Shown: positions 17,311-26,933 of the stretch, one piece after another
Layout of the letters: every line of letters starts with the position of its first letter
Numbering within the stretch: the stretch's first letter is position 1
NCBI GenBank assembly: GCA_028140145.1
Contig: JAOIOC010000007.1
Coordinates: 1 to 48,846 of the forward strand
Origin: SAR86 cluster bacterium
GTDB taxonomy: Bacteria > Pseudomonadota > Gammaproteobacteria > Magnimaribacterales > AG-339-G14
Length of the DNA stretch: 48,846 nt
Reading direction: 5' to 3'
Made by a program: the position numbers and the translations under genes
Notes under the pieces: generated by a model
Database searches by the model: none
The model's input: the letters and a program-made list of their open reading frames with translations, nothing else
Told to the model about the DNA's origin: nothing

Positions 17311-17484
17311 TTACTTAGGACATTTTTTTGGATTACCGCCACATATAGTACATTCCAAATCACTATCGAGATTGCTCATACCTCCACAAGATCCTTCTAA
17401 AGGCTTGTTGTTCAAGATTAATCCAAGACTCAATCCTAAGATTGATAAGATCACAACAATAGATGCAAAGAAAAAAGTAGCCAT
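17311..17484 (-). CDS. nqrM: NqrM, Na+-NQR maturation factor
   Basis: A 57-residue protein with an N-terminal membrane helix (about residues 3-24) followed by a cysteine-rich tail: SCGGM at 32-36 and CTICGGNPKKC at 45-55. This 'SCGG...C..CGG.P..C' pattern is that of NqrM (DUF539), needed for Fe delivery or assembly of the NQR complex, probably the iron centre between NqrD and NqrE. It starts 2 nt after apbE and so ends the nqr operon, as in other NQR-bearing gammaproteobacteria. Its TAA directly abuts the aceA stop codon. Confidence 0.9.
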   Translation of the reverse strand: MATFFFASIVVILSILGLSLGLILNNKPLEGSCGGMSNLDSDLECTICGGNPKKCPK

Positions 17485-17486
17485 AT

Positions 17487-18458
17487 TTAGTGAATTATAT
17501 CTTCAAAAGATGGAGTCATTCTAATAGAAAATTCACCTTCTGACCTAAAAATAAATAAGGCTGCAATTGAATTATTAACTGCAAATTCAAAACCTTCTTT
17601 TAAACCCATGACATTCAATGCAGTTGCCAAAGCATCTGCATCACCAGCATGTCGGAACTGTCCAGGCAAGGCTACAGAGACGGATGTTAAATTATTTGAA
17701 ATAGGAAAACCTGTTTTAGGATTAATTGTATGAGAATAGCGCTTATTATCTAAAGTAAAGAAATTTCTGTAATCACCTGAAGTTGCCACAGCCATATACT
17801 TTTCGTTGTCTTTTTTCGATAAACACTCAATTGGTTTGCTGTTTTGAGTATCAGGATTTTCTATGCAGATAATCCAAGGAGATTTTATTTTATTTCCTTT
17901 AACAAGTATTTCTCCACCGATATCAATAAAATAATTATTTAGATTTTGATCATCCAATAATCTAGCAATCTCATCAACTGCATAACCTTTGGCGATTGCA
18001 GAAAAATCAATTTCTAAATGATCATTGTCGCTAGAGTCGCATCCCTTGGGAATAATATTCTCAATATCATCCTCTTCTGGTACAGACATTCTTTTTACAG
18101 GTCCAAAACCCCAAAGATTTACAAGGCTGCCTGCAAAAATGTTGAAGTTTTGATTTACAAACTTACATATCTCAATCGAATGATCTAGTAAATTAGTAAA
18201 ATCATCATTGGTAGCTTGTTTCTCTTTTCTATTAAATCTCATTAAGTAAGACTCACTTTTATAATTTGAAAAAAGCATATCAATTTCACGAAGTTTTAAA
18301 TCAATAGATGATTGGATAGTATTCAAATTTGGAGAATCTGAAATTTTTATATTGTAGTAGGTTCCAAATATATATCCTTGGTATTGATTTTCATTGGAAA
18401 CACAACCAGTTAAAAGAAGTAAGGATATAAAGAGATATCTAACTACCAAAGTCATCAA
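17487..18458 (-). CDS. apbE: ApbE, FAD:protein FMN transferase
   Basis: A 323-residue lipoprotein. The signal peptide ends in the lipobox LLTGC with Cys19. The ApbE domain shows FGTYYNI, then [14 protein letters not shown] (flavin/Mg site), IDIGGEI, and [12 protein letters not shown] followed by [12 protein letters not shown] (metal-binding Asp). ApbE moves FMN from FAD onto Thr residues of NqrB and NqrC, and the gene sits directly after nqrF, which fits that role. It overlaps nqrF by 20 nt; a second ATG at 18455 is equally possible. Confidence 0.95.
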   Translation of the reverse strand: MMTLVVRYLFISLLLLTGCVSNENQYQGYIFGTYYNIKISDSPNLNTIQSSIDLKLREIDMLFSNYKSESYLMRFNRKEKQATNDDFTNLLDHSIEICKFVNQNFNIFAGSLVNLWGFGPVKRMSVPEEDDIENIIPKGCDSSDNDHLEIDFSAIAKGYAVDEIARLLDDQNLNNYFIDIGGEILVKGNKIKSPWIICIENPDTQNSKPIECLSKKDNEKYMAVATSGDYRNFFTLDNKRYSHTINPKTGFPISNNLTSVSVALPGQFRHAGDADALATALNVMGLKEGFEFAVNNSIAALFIFRSEGEFSIRMTPSFEDIIH

Positions 18459-19668
18459 ACATGATGTTCTCAGGTTCTACTCCAAGGCTATCAAGCATTG
18501 TGAAACAAGCATCCATCATTGGAGGAGGACCGCACATATAATATTCACAATCCTCTGGAGCAGGATGATCTTTGAGATAATTATCAAGTAAAACTTGATG
18601 AATGAATCCAGTCATACCGTCCCATTCATCTTCAGGTAAAGGATCTGATAGAGCTGCATGCCAGGTAAAGTTCTCGTATTTTTCTTCCAATTTATTGAAA
18701 TCATCAATATAAAACATTTCTTTTAAACTCCTAGCTCCGTACCAAAACGTAATTTTTCTGGAAGAATCCAATCTCAAAAGTTGATCAAATATATGAGATC
18801 GCATAGGTGCCATACCCGCACCACCACCAATGAATACCATTTCATTTGGGGTATCTTTAGCCATGAATTCTCCAAAAGGACCGAAGATGGTTAAATTATC
18901 ACCTGGTTTTAAATTAAATAAATAAGATGAAGCTTCACCTGGTGGAAAATTTGTTCCAGGAGGTGGACTTGCAATTCTAATGTTAAATTTCATTATCCCC
19001 TTTTCTTCAGGATAATTAGCCATTGAATATGCTCTTATAACAGGAACACCAACTGTAGCTACATTTTCAAAAACCTTAAATTTTTCCCAATCTCCTTTGT
19101 AAATATCTTTAATATCAAAAGATTTATAATCTGCTTCATAAGGAGGTATTTCCATTTGAACATAGCCCCCAGCTTCGAAACCAACATTCTCTCCTTCAGG
19201 TAATTTCAAAACTAATTCTTTAATAAAAGTTGCCACATTATCATTTGAGATAACGGTTGTTTCCCATTTTTTAACACCAAAAACTTCATCCGGCACTGTA
19301 ATTTTCATGTCAGCCTTTACAGGCACCTGACAAGAAAGCCTCCAGCCTTCTCTTTTTTCTTTATTGTTAAAGTGAGCTTCTTCAGTAGAAAGTATTGAGC
19401 CACCGCCTTCAAACACTTGGCAACGGCACTGAGAGCAAGTGCCTCCTCCTCCACATGCCGAGGAAAGAAATAAATTCTCTGAAGCTAAGGTCTGTAATAA
19501 TTTTCCTCCTGCAGGGACTTTTATCGCTTTATCCTGATCTCCATTGATTTCGATAGTAACATCGCCAGTAGATACCAATCTTGATCTAGCAAACAAGATT
19601 ACGAATATCATCAGGTTTACTATTAATGCAAAAGTAACGATTCCAAATATAAGATCTAAATTAATCAT
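18439..19668 (-). CDS. nqrF: NqrF, NADH dehydrogenase subunit of Na+-NQR
   Basis: A 409-residue NADH-oxidising subunit. One N-terminal membrane helix (about 5-27) precedes a [2Fe-2S] ferredoxin domain with Cys72, Cys78, Cys81 and Cys113. A ferredoxin-reductase-like module follows, with the FAD block RAYSMANYP, the nucleotide region [13 protein letters not shown] and the C-terminal [10 protein letters not shown] for NADH. It passes electrons from NADH through FAD and 2Fe-2S to the membrane subunits. It starts directly after the nqrE stop with no gap. All expected residues are in place. Confidence 0.97.
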   Translation of the reverse strand: MINLDLIFGIVTFALIVNLMIFVILFARSRLVSTGDVTIEINGDQDKAIKVPAGGKLLQTLASENLFLSSACGGGGTCSQCRCQVFEGGGSILSTEEAHFNNKEKREGWRLSCQVPVKADMKITVPDEVFGVKKWETTVISNDNVATFIKELVLKLPEGENVGFEAGGYVQMEIPPYEADYKSFDIKDIYKGDWEKFKVFENVATVGVPVIRAYSMANYPEEKGIMKFNIRIASPPPGTNFPPGEASSYLFNLKPGDNLTIFGPFGEFMAKDTPNEMVFIGGGAGMAPMRSHIFDQLLRLDSSRKITFWYGARSLKEMFYIDDFNKLEEKYENFTWHAALSDPLPEDEWDGMTGFIHQVLLDNYLKDHPAPEDCEYYMCGPPPMMDACFTMLDSLGVEPENIMFDDFGS

Positions 19669-20280
19669 TTAAAGTATTATTCCTCCAAATGACATAAAAC
19701 CAAAGGTCATCAAACCAACAGTTATAAAGGTAATACCTAATCCTTCAAGTCCATCTGGAATATCGCTGTATTTTAATTTTTCTCTGATACCTGCTAAGAG
19801 AACAATAGCTAGAGCCCAGCCTACTCCGCCTCCAAGGCCATAAACAACACTCTCACCAAAGTCTAAATTCTTTTCTACCATGAATAGTGATGCGCCAAGA
19901 ATTGCGCAATTTACTGTTATAAGAGGAAGAAATATTCCAAGGGCAGTATAAAGTTTTGGAACGTATTTATCTAAAAACATCTCAAGAATTTGTACGCATG
20001 CAGCAATAACCCCTATGTAACTAATTAAACCGACAAATTCCAGAGATACATCTGGGTAGCCGAGCCAAGTTAAAGCTCCATCTCTAAGTAAAAAATTATA
20101 AATAATATTATTTAAAGGAACAGTTATTGCTAATACAACTATTACAGCAATTCCAAGACCAATTGCAGCTTCAATTTTTTTGGAAATGGCTAAAAATGTA
20201 CACATACCAAGAAAAACAGATAATGCTAGGTTCTCTATAAAAATTGAAGATATAAAAATAGATAAGTAATGCTCAAGCAT
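19669..20280 (-). CDS. nqrE: NqrE, membrane subunit of Na+-NQR
   Basis: A 203-residue integral membrane subunit of six predicted helices. I chose the ATG at 20280, giving [20 protein letters not shown], which aligns with known NqrE N-termini. A longer frame adds nine residues that would overlap nqrD further. The conserved FLGMCTFLA near residue 30 and [11 protein letters not shown] in the second half carry the paired cysteines that, with NqrD, hold the intramembrane iron centre. It overlaps the end of nqrD by 8 nt. Confidence 0.95.
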   Translation of the reverse strand: MLEHYLSIFISSIFIENLALSVFLGMCTFLAISKKIEAAIGLGIAVIVVLAITVPLNNIIYNFLLRDGALTWLGYPDVSLEFVGLISYIGVIAACVQILEMFLDKYVPKLYTALGIFLPLITVNCAILGASLFMVEKNLDFGESVVYGLGGGVGWALAIVLLAGIREKLKYSDIPDGLEGLGITFITVGLMTFGFMSFGGIIL

Positions 20281-20944
20281 GATGTGTTTCCACCTCTTTA
20301 GGAGCATTTTTACTCATCAGGAATTCTTTTTCTTCAACTTGTTCGGTCTTCCATGATCTAAGTGCCCATATGAATAATCCAATTATCAGGAATGAACTCG
20401 GTGCCAGCAGAAAGAAGTTATTACCAACATACCATCCACCATTTTGAGTAGTAGTTAAAATATCAATTCCAAGTAGTTGACCAGAACCAAGTAGCTCTCT
20501 GATAGCTCCAACAACAATTAGTATAAGACTGTATCCTAGACCATTTCCTAAACCATCTAAAAAACTAACTCCAGGTGTATTTTGCATAGCAAATGCTTCT
20601 GCTCTTCCCATTACAATACAGTTAGTAATAATTAATCCAACAAAGACAGATAATGTTTTGCTTGTTTCATAATCGTAAGCTTTTAAGAATTGATCCACTA
20701 AGATAACCAAGGAAGAAATAATTGTCATTTGGACAATAATTCTTATATTTGTTGGAATTATGTTTCTTATTAGAGAAATAAAGAAATTTGATAGGCTAAC
20801 AGTGATAGTTAAAGCGACACACATTATAAGAGTTGGATAAAGCTTACTAGTAACCGCTAATGCTGAACAAATGCCTAATATTTGTAAGGCAATTGGATTA
20901 TCCTTAAAAATAGGTGTCAATAATATTTCTTTGAACTTAGACAT
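20273..20944 (-). CDS. nqrD: NqrD, membrane subunit of Na+-NQR
   Basis: A 223-residue integral membrane subunit related to NqrE. The start is the ATG at 20944 ([13 protein letters not shown]); a GTG directly before it is in frame but unlikely. [17 protein letters not shown] and [18 protein letters not shown] carry the conserved cysteines facing those of NqrE. It overlaps nqrC by 8 nt and nqrE by 8 nt. The last stretch is polar and extends past the final helix into the cytoplasm. Confidence 0.95.
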   Translation of the reverse strand: MSKFKEILLTPIFKDNPIALQILGICSALAVTSKLYPTLIMCVALTITVSLSNFFISLIRNIIPTNIRIIVQMTIISSLVILVDQFLKAYDYETSKTLSVFVGLIITNCIVMGRAEAFAMQNTPGVSFLDGLGNGLGYSLILIVVGAIRELLGSGQLLGIDILTTTQNGGWYVGNNFFLLAPSSFLIIGLFIWALRSWKTEQVEEKEFLMSKNAPKEVETHHA

Positions 20945-21719
20945 CACTTAATTTAATTTCTTTATTCTTTAGATTATTGATGAAAGGTCCAAATCCCTCA
21001 TTACCTAACCAAAATGCCAGAAGATTCGAGACTCCCTTACTGGTAATGGTTGCTCCAGACAAACCATCAACTTCATAAGAATAATCTGTACTTTGTGGAT
21101 TAGAAAAACCCTTAATAACCGAAATCTGAACTAAACCATTTTCATCAAAGACTTTTTTTCCATTCCAAAGTTTTTTCCAATTAGGATTGTCTACTTCTGC
21201 TCCCAATCCAGGAGTTTCTTTATGTTTATAAAACTCCAAACCAACTATCGTATTTAAGTCAGAATCAAGAGCAAGATAGCCATACAAAGTACCCCATAAT
21301 CCATATCCTCTAACTGGGAGAATTAAGGTTTTCAATTCATTATTTCTATATTCAATATAGACCTTTGAAAGATTTTCTCTCACGCTTATCATAGCAATAT
21401 CTTCTGAACCATTGAGAACTGTGTGTTGAGAAGGATCTCTCAATATAGAGTCTAGATCATATTGTTGTGGAGGAAAGCTTGAGGGTTGTCCATCATTAAG
21501 ATTAACAACCACTTCCTCTATCGAAGCTAATGCTTCTTGAGATGAAGGATAAACTTCAAGTAATCTTGCTGCATCAATAATTTTGCTTTGTTGATCAAAA
21601 ATTACATTTTGTTCTTGTTGATCTCTCAAGGATACAGCAACAGTAGATATAACAGCACCACAAACGATACATAAACCTACTCCAACCAGAATGATATTGA
21701 GAATGCTATCTTTCTGCAT
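20937..21719 (-). CDS. nqrC: NqrC, FMN-carrying subunit of Na+-NQR
   Basis: A 260-residue subunit with one N-terminal membrane helix (about 8-30) and a soluble FMN-binding domain on the outer face. The FMN is linked to a Thr in the motif DGLSGAT; here that is Thr224, matching Thr225 of Vibrio cholerae. [15 protein letters not shown] and [14 protein letters not shown] are further family blocks. It overlaps nqrB by 14 nt and nqrD by 8 nt. ApbE, encoded in the same operon, should attach the FMN. Confidence 0.96.
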   Translation of the reverse strand: MQKDSILNIILVGVGLCIVCGAVISTVAVSLRDQQEQNVIFDQQSKIIDAARLLEVYPSSQEALASIEEVVVNLNDGQPSSFPPQQYDLDSILRDPSQHTVLNGSEDIAMISVRENLSKVYIEYRNNELKTLILPVRGYGLWGTLYGYLALDSDLNTIVGLEFYKHKETPGLGAEVDNPNWKKLWNGKKVFDENGLVQISVIKGFSNPQSTDYSYEVDGLSGATITSKGVSNLLAFWLGNEGFGPFINNLKNKEIKLSDV

Positions 21720-22932
21720 AAATTACCTTATTTCTTCGATTTATATTTTGCTTAACAACGAAATAGTCAATTAATGGTGAGGTTAAATTCGCAAATAAAA
21801 TTGCTAACATCATTCCCTCTGGAAAAGCTGGATTAACAACACGAATTAGAACAACCAAAACTCCAATTACAATTCCATAAATCCAACGTCCTTTATTTGT
21901 ATGCGATCCGGAAACGGGCTCTGTAGCCATAAATACCATGCCAAAAGCATACCCGCCCACTACCATGTGCCACCAAAATGGCATAGAAAACATTGGGTTA
22001 GTTTCACTTCCAATAATATTGAAAAGATAGGAAGTAGCTATGGTTCCTAATAAAACTCCTGCGATTATTCTCCATGATGCTACTCTAGTGAAAAGGAGTA
22101 TTGCTAATCCAATTAATATAGCAAGAGTAGAAGTTTCGCCAATTGACCCTGGAATAAAACCTAGAAATGCATTTGACCAACTATAAGATTCTGGAAGAAA
22201 TTGGTAACCAGATTCAGCAGAAAGACCTAAGATTGTTGCAGCAGAATAACCATCTACAGCTACCCATGATAGATCACCAGACCAAGATGCTGGATAAGCA
22301 AAATACAAGAAAGCTCTCCCTGTTAAGGCTGGATTCAGAAAATTCTTACCTGTACCACCAAAAATTTCTTTTCCTATAACCAAACCAACCGATATACCTA
22401 AGGCAACTTGCCAAAGAGGTGCATCTGGAGGGCATGATAAAGCAAATAATACTGTTGTTACGAAAGCACCTTCACTAATTTCATGACCTCTCACAACTGC
22501 AAAAACAGCTTCCCAAAAGATTCCAACAATGAAGGTAACAATATAAATAGGCATGAAAAAGACCGCGCCATAGGCGATACAATCAAAAATGTTATTTGGA
22601 TTTAAACCGGAAACAAACTCAATGATTGGCCAATGCCAATCTTTTGCAAATTCTTGACCAGCAGCATTTAAAGACTCTATAGCAATCAATGATTGATAAC
22701 CCAGGTTATACATTCCAAAAAACATTGTGGGAAAGGTTGCCATCCAAACAATTGCCATAACTCTTTGAATATCAGAACCATCTCTTACGTGAGTCATTCC
22801 AGAGGTTTTTCTTGAGGATGAATAAAATAGATTTTCGAAAACATCAAATAAAGGAAAATATTTTGACCATGCACCCTCTTTTTGAAAATTTGGCTTGGTT
22901 TTATCTAAAAAATTTCTTAACGGATCAGACAT
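21706..22932 (-). CDS. nqrB: NqrB, Na+-translocating membrane subunit
   Basis: A 408-residue integral membrane subunit with about ten helices. It carries covalent FMN and riboflavin and takes part in Na+ movement and quinone reduction. Conserved blocks include GKEIFGGTGKNFLNPALTGRAF split at about 188-207, then GSIGETSTLAI and VVNPAFPEGMM. The flavinylation site reads DGYSAAT with Thr233; the usual form is SGAT, as in this operon's NqrC, so a Gly is replaced by Ala next to the modified Thr. Otherwise the protein appears complete. It begins 4 nt after nqrA. Confidence 0.96.
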   Translation of the reverse strand: MSDPLRNFLDKTKPNFQKEGAWSKYFPLFDVFENLFYSSSRKTSGMTHVRDGSDIQRVMAIVWMATFPTMFFGMYNLGYQSLIAIESLNAAGQEFAKDWHWPIIEFVSGLNPNNIFDCIAYGAVFFMPIYIVTFIVGIFWEAVFAVVRGHEISEGAFVTTVLFALSCPPDAPLWQVALGISVGLVIGKEIFGGTGKNFLNPALTGRAFLYFAYPASWSGDLSWVAVDGYSAATILGLSAESGYQFLPESYSWSNAFLGFIPGSIGETSTLAILIGLAILLFTRVASWRIIAGVLLGTIATSYLFNIIGSETNPMFSMPFWWHMVVGGYAFGMVFMATEPVSGSHTNKGRWIYGIVIGVLVVLIRVVNPAFPEGMMLAILFANLTSPLIDYFVVKQNINRRNKVIYAER

Positions 22933-22936
22933 TTAC

Positions 22937-24289
22937 TTAACCTTCGTCCTCAATTAGTTTTAAATTTTCTCTCAGAATAGATCCATAATCATATTTACTA
23001 GGACACACATAAGTAGCAAGACTTAAATCCTCTTCATCTAGTTCTAGGATACCTAAATCTTGAGCCTCTTCTGTATCTCTCAAAACAATACTTTTAAGCA
23101 ATTGCGTTGCCATAATATTAAAGGGTAAAACATCTTCGTATACTCCTATTGGAACGATGGCCCTATCTGCTCCATTCATAGAAGTTGTGAAGTTAAGGGG
23201 ATTAATTTTTTCAAAAAACTTTGTAAAAAAAACTGGTAAAAAAGAATGTTTCTTTAAATCAGGTCTAAACCAATTAAATAATTCTCTATCGACATCTTCG
23301 ACTTCCCTTAAAACTGATATTTGGTTATGAAAATGGCCCAAAAAAGATTCGTTTTGAGTAGCATTTCTACCAGACAAAACTGAACCGGAAACTATTCTAT
23401 TAGTCCCTTCGAGAAGTTTATCTTTCAAAACTTCTACTAAATCAACGCCACTTGTGGTTTCAAGGAGAAAAGGAGTCTTCACTTGAGGACCTGCCACGCT
23501 TACAAGCTTCTTGAATGATAACCTACCGAAATTAAACATATGCCCAATTTGACAAACATGTTGATAATTTATTGTCCAAACAGATTTATTTCTTCCTAAA
23601 GGTGAAATGTAATGAATCTGAGTACCTACGTTTCCAGCGGGATGTAAATTATTTAATTGATAAAGCCTTACTTTCTCGCTTTCGACGAACAAATTAGACC
23701 CTATTTTAGAAGAAATATGCACATATTTAGATGTTATTAGAGATAAGATTTCTATACCTTTATTAAAGTCTTCAAGATTTTGTTCGATATATATTTCTGG
23801 ATCAAATGATAGAGGACTCGTATCCAGACAAGATATGAATATCTCATCTACGTTTTCGTCTATGTTTGGAACTTTAGAGAATGGTCTTTTCTTTAAATTA
23901 GCCCACAATCCACTTTCAATTAAAATATCTCTTATATTCTCTTTATTCGCAACGAAGTCAGAAAGGTTTTCTATGAATAATATCTCATCATCGTTGTTAT
24001 TATTTTCAATTACTAACGATTCAAAGGCTCTTCTTTCTCCTCTATTTATCTCTATGACCTCACCTGAGATTGGTGCAACTAAAAATAAACCTGGAATTTT
24101 TTTATCCTCTAATAATTTTTGTCCTTTTTTTACTTGGTCACCAACCTTCACTAACATTGTCGGCTTCAAGTCATGATAGTCCTTTCCTAATACAGCAACC
24201 TTCTTAGTGACATGTTTAGTAATTTCTGAATCAGTAACTTCTCCGGAAATAGGAATATCTAAACCTTTGGATATGGTGATATTTCTCAT
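22937..24289 (-). CDS. nqrA: NqrA, cytoplasmic subunit of Na+-NQR
   Basis: A 450-residue soluble subunit that contributes to ubiquinone binding. The start ISKGLDIPISGEV (residues 5-17) is the standard NqrA N-terminus, and a biotinyl/Rnf barrel-like region follows (VKKGQKLLEDKK, VAPISGEVIEINRGERRA). GNVGTQIHYI and VLSGRNATQNESFLG are further family blocks. The C-terminus keeps YVCPSKYDYGSILRENL. It is the first nqr gene; its ATG overlaps the GAPDH stop by one base, so the two are coupled. Confidence 0.96.
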   Translation of the reverse strand: MRNITISKGLDIPISGEVTDSEITKHVTKKVAVLGKDYHDLKPTMLVKVGDQVKKGQKLLEDKKIPGLFLVAPISGEVIEINRGERRAFESLVIENNNNDDEILFIENLSDFVANKENIRDILIESGLWANLKKRPFSKVPNIDENVDEIFISCLDTSPLSFDPEIYIEQNLEDFNKGIEILSLITSKYVHISSKIGSNLFVESEKVRLYQLNNLHPAGNVGTQIHYISPLGRNKSVWTINYQHVCQIGHMFNFGRLSFKKLVSVAGPQVKTPFLLETTSGVDLVEVLKDKLLEGTNRIVSGSVLSGRNATQNESFLGHFHNQISVLREVEDVDRELFNWFRPDLKKHSFLPVFFTKFFEKINPLNFTTSMNGADRAIVPIGVYEDVLPFNIMATQLLKSIVLRDTEEAQDLGILELDEEDLSLATYVCPSKYDYGSILRENLKLIEDEG

Positions 24290-25776
24290 TACAAAAAGTA
24301 AGGAAGGCGATTATATTTAATTCCTGCAAGACTTTTAATAACTCTCAGGAGTTGGACGCAGTAACCTAATTCATTGTCATACCAGGCGTAAATTACGACC
24401 TGTTTGTCGTCGCAGATAGTTGCTTCAGAATCAATAACACAAGCGTACCTACTTCCAACTAAATCAGAAGATACGATCTCTGAAGAATTCGTAAAATCTA
24501 TTTGATCTTTGTATATTGAGTGAAATGCTAATTGTCTGAAATATTCATTAGCTGTTTCCTTGTCGCTCAAAGATTTATTTAAGGAAAGTTTAAGAATTGC
24601 CAGTGAAACATTTGGAGTGGGAACTCTTATTGCGTTTGCCGTTAATTTACCTTTTAAATTTGGAAGAATCTGACTTACGGCTGAGGCAGCTCCAGTTTCT
24701 GTAATCACCATATTCAAAGCAGCACTTCTTCCTCTTCTAGATTTTGAATGAAAATTATCAATTAGGTTTTGATCATTAGTGTATGAATGAATTGTTTCAA
24801 CATGTCCGTTTGTGATTCCGTAATCATCGTCGAGAGCTTTTAAAAGAGGAACTATTGCATTCGTTGTGCATGAAGCGGCACCGACAATCTTATCCTTATC
24901 ATCTAGGTCATTTTCATTGACACCATAAACAATATTTTTTAGTGGAGATTTGGTAGGAGCAGTTAACAAAACTTTATTTGCTCCTTTGGATTTTAAATGA
25001 GCAGATAAACCTTTCTCATCTCTCCAGACTCCTGAATTATCAATAATTACAGCGTTATCAATTCCATACTTTTTATAATCAATGCTAGATGGATCTCCAT
25101 CAATAAATTTAATAAGATTTCCATTAATTACTAATCCATATTCATCTAAATCTACCCTAATAGTTCCTTTGAAATTTCCATGAACAGAATCTCTTCTCAT
25201 TAATTCGGCTCTTTTAAAGAGGTCATCATCACTTTTTTTTCTGACAACGACAGCTTTCAGCGATAAAGTTTCTCCTGATCCAGTATCCTCTAGTAAAAGC
25301 CTAGTAATTAGTCTCCCAATTCTTCCAAATCCAAAAAGAACTAAGTCTTGAGGTTTCTGAAGAACAGGGTTTTTATTACCAATTGCATCAGCAACTTGTT
25401 CTTTAACAAATTCTTCAAGAGATAAAGATTTAGAATCGAACATGTGACCTGCTGCGATAATCCCTACATCAATTTCGCATGGACCCAGATCAAGGTCCTT
25501 AAGTATGTTTATAACTTCAAATGTTTCAAATTCACTGAGTTCATTTTTTTCTGTTTCTCTAACCAATCTATGTTCTTGCATAATTTGAGACACAGAGAGG
25601 GTAATTAAAGGGTTGCCGTAAAGTAAAATTCTAACGTTTTGTTCCCTATGAAGATTTCCAATCATAGGAATCATCTTCTCTACTAGAGATTGTCTTTTAA
25701 TCCAATCGGAAAGATAGTCTTCTGGCTTGGATCTATCTCTCTTATCTGGATTTTGATCAGATTTTGTAGATGCCAT
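24289..25776 (-). CDS. Long-form glyceraldehyde-3-phosphate dehydrogenase with N-terminal extension
   Basis: A 495-residue protein. About 140 residues of an extra N-terminal region precede a full GAPDH domain. The Rossmann start FGFGRIGR begins near residue 148. The catalytic block ASCTTNAI has Cys303, followed by ETIHSYTNDQ with the partner His, and WYDNELGYC lies near the C-terminus. It interconverts glyceraldehyde-3-phosphate and 1,3-bisphosphoglycerate. Similar 480-490-residue forms occur beside nqr and mfd in Pseudomonas and other gammaproteobacteria, as I recall. The extension's role is unknown to me. It lies between the acyl-CoA dehydrogenase pair and nqrA, which it overlaps by one base. 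A gluconeogenic role is inference. Confidence 0.9.
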   Translation of the reverse strand: MASTKSDQNPDKRDRSKPEDYLSDWIKRQSLVEKMIPMIGNLHREQNVRILLYGNPLITLSVSQIMQEHRLVRETEKNELSEFETFEVINILKDLDLGPCEIDVGIIAAGHMFDSKSLSLEEFVKEQVADAIGNKNPVLQKPQDLVLFGFGRIGRLITRLLLEDTGSGETLSLKAVVVRKKSDDDLFKRAELMRRDSVHGNFKGTIRVDLDEYGLVINGNLIKFIDGDPSSIDYKKYGIDNAVIIDNSGVWRDEKGLSAHLKSKGANKVLLTAPTKSPLKNIVYGVNENDLDDKDKIVGAASCTTNAIVPLLKALDDDYGITNGHVETIHSYTNDQNLIDNFHSKSRRGRSAALNMVITETGAASAVSQILPNLKGKLTANAIRVPTPNVSLAILKLSLNKSLSDKETANEYFRQLAFHSIYKDQIDFTNSSEIVSSDLVGSRYACVIDSEATICDDKQVVIYAWYDNELGYCVQLLRVIKSLAGIKYNRLPYFL

Positions 25777-25787
25777 CTATATTGAAT

Positions 25788-26915
25788 CTATAAAGATGCG
25801 TAGTTGCTTAAATGGTAATCAGAATTTCCGTATAAAGTTCTTATAGTGGTTAATCTTTTAAAATAATGACCAATATGCATCTCATCAGTCACTCCCATTC
25901 CCCCGTGAAGTTGAATTGATTCTTCACCAATGTGTTTGCCAGACAGTCCAATTTGATATTTTAATGAGGCTAATGCTTTCTTTTTATCTTCAGTATTGTC
26001 ATTCATCTTTGCGGCACACATTACTAACAAGGATTTAGATTGTTCATAATGCATAAAATTATCAACCATTCGATGCTGAAGGGCTTGAAACTGACTTAGT
26101 TTTTGTTCGAATTGTTCTCTGGTTTTTGTGTATTCAAGAGTCATTTCGTTCATTTTACCCATGATACCAACTGCCTCAGCACATATACCTAATGTAGCAA
26201 GATCTATAGCATTATCAATTGTAGAAAAACCTTCATCTATTTCTCCTAGCAATGAGTCCTTAGAAACTGTCACATTCTCAAGAGTCAATTCAGATGCTTT
26301 ACCACCATCAATGGTTGAGTAATTTCTAAGGGAAACTCCTTTAGCATTTGCATCTACCAGAAAAAGAGAAATACCTTTTTCATCGCATTGATTGCCCGAA
26401 GTTCTAGCAGAAACGATCAAAGTATCTGAAGCAGATGCATTATGAACCAATGCTTTATAACCATCTAAGACATAGCCATCATCGGATACCGTAGCTTTGG
26501 TTAAACAATCCGATAAATTAAATCGACTTTGAGGTTCTATGTAAGCAAAAGAAATTATTTTTTCTCCACTTATCATTGGATGTAAATAATTTGATTTTTG
26601 ATCATCGGAACCTAAATCTGCAAGAATTTTTCCTGACAATAAAATTGAAGGAACATATGGTTCTACAATGAGACCTTTACCTAAATTCTCCATGATTACC
26701 ATCACGTCAACTGGACCACCGTTATAACCGCCGTCGTCTTCAGAGAATGGCATTCCTAACCAGCCTAAACTGCCAAAAGTTTTCCAATTTTCTTCATTGA
26801 AACCTTTTTCAGAATCTAAGAATTTCTTTCTGTCGTCAAAAGTATATTCTCTTTCAATAAATTGATTGATGCTGTCTTGAAGAAGCTGTTGTTCTTCTGT
26901 TAATGAAAAATCCAT
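25788..26915 (-). CDS. Acyl-CoA dehydrogenase-like protein, possibly a non-catalytic partner subunit
   Basis: A 375-residue protein with the acyl-CoA dehydrogenase fold: N-terminal helices (LTEEQQLLQDSINQF), a middle beta-domain, and the C-terminal helical block LQHRMVDNFMHYEQSK with IQLHGGMGVTDEMHIGHYFKR. The residue expected to be the catalytic Glu is absent at both usual positions. The helix-G region reads DLATLGICAEA, and the C-terminal site reads TLYGNSDYHL in place of the E-G-T type. The SEPGSGSD flavin loop is also replaced (IEPQSRFNL). It is encoded 18 nt after a second acyl-CoA dehydrogenase that keeps more of these features. Paired enzymes such as mycobacterial ChsE1/ChsE2 form heterotetramers with one catalytic partner, and this looks similar. 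Confidence 0.85.
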   Translation of the reverse strand: MDFSLTEEQQLLQDSINQFIEREYTFDDRKKFLDSEKGFNEENWKTFGSLGWLGMPFSEDDGGYNGGPVDVMVIMENLGKGLIVEPYVPSILLSGKILADLGSDDQKSNYLHPMISGEKIISFAYIEPQSRFNLSDCLTKATVSDDGYVLDGYKALVHNASASDTLIVSARTSGNQCDEKGISLFLVDANAKGVSLRNYSTIDGGKASELTLENVTVSKDSLLGEIDEGFSTIDNAIDLATLGICAEAVGIMGKMNEMTLEYTKTREQFEQKLSQFQALQHRMVDNFMHYEQSKSLLVMCAAKMNDNTEDKKKALASLKYQIGLSGKHIGEESIQLHGGMGVTDEMHIGHYFKRLTTIRTLYGNSDYHLSNYASL

Positions 26916-26933
26916 ATCTCTTTCCTGATTTAC

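Noticed and set aside
20281-20307. Nine-residue longer NqrE start
   Set aside because: The extra residues do not match NqrE N-termini and would lengthen the overlap with nqrD; the ATG at 20280 fits the family.
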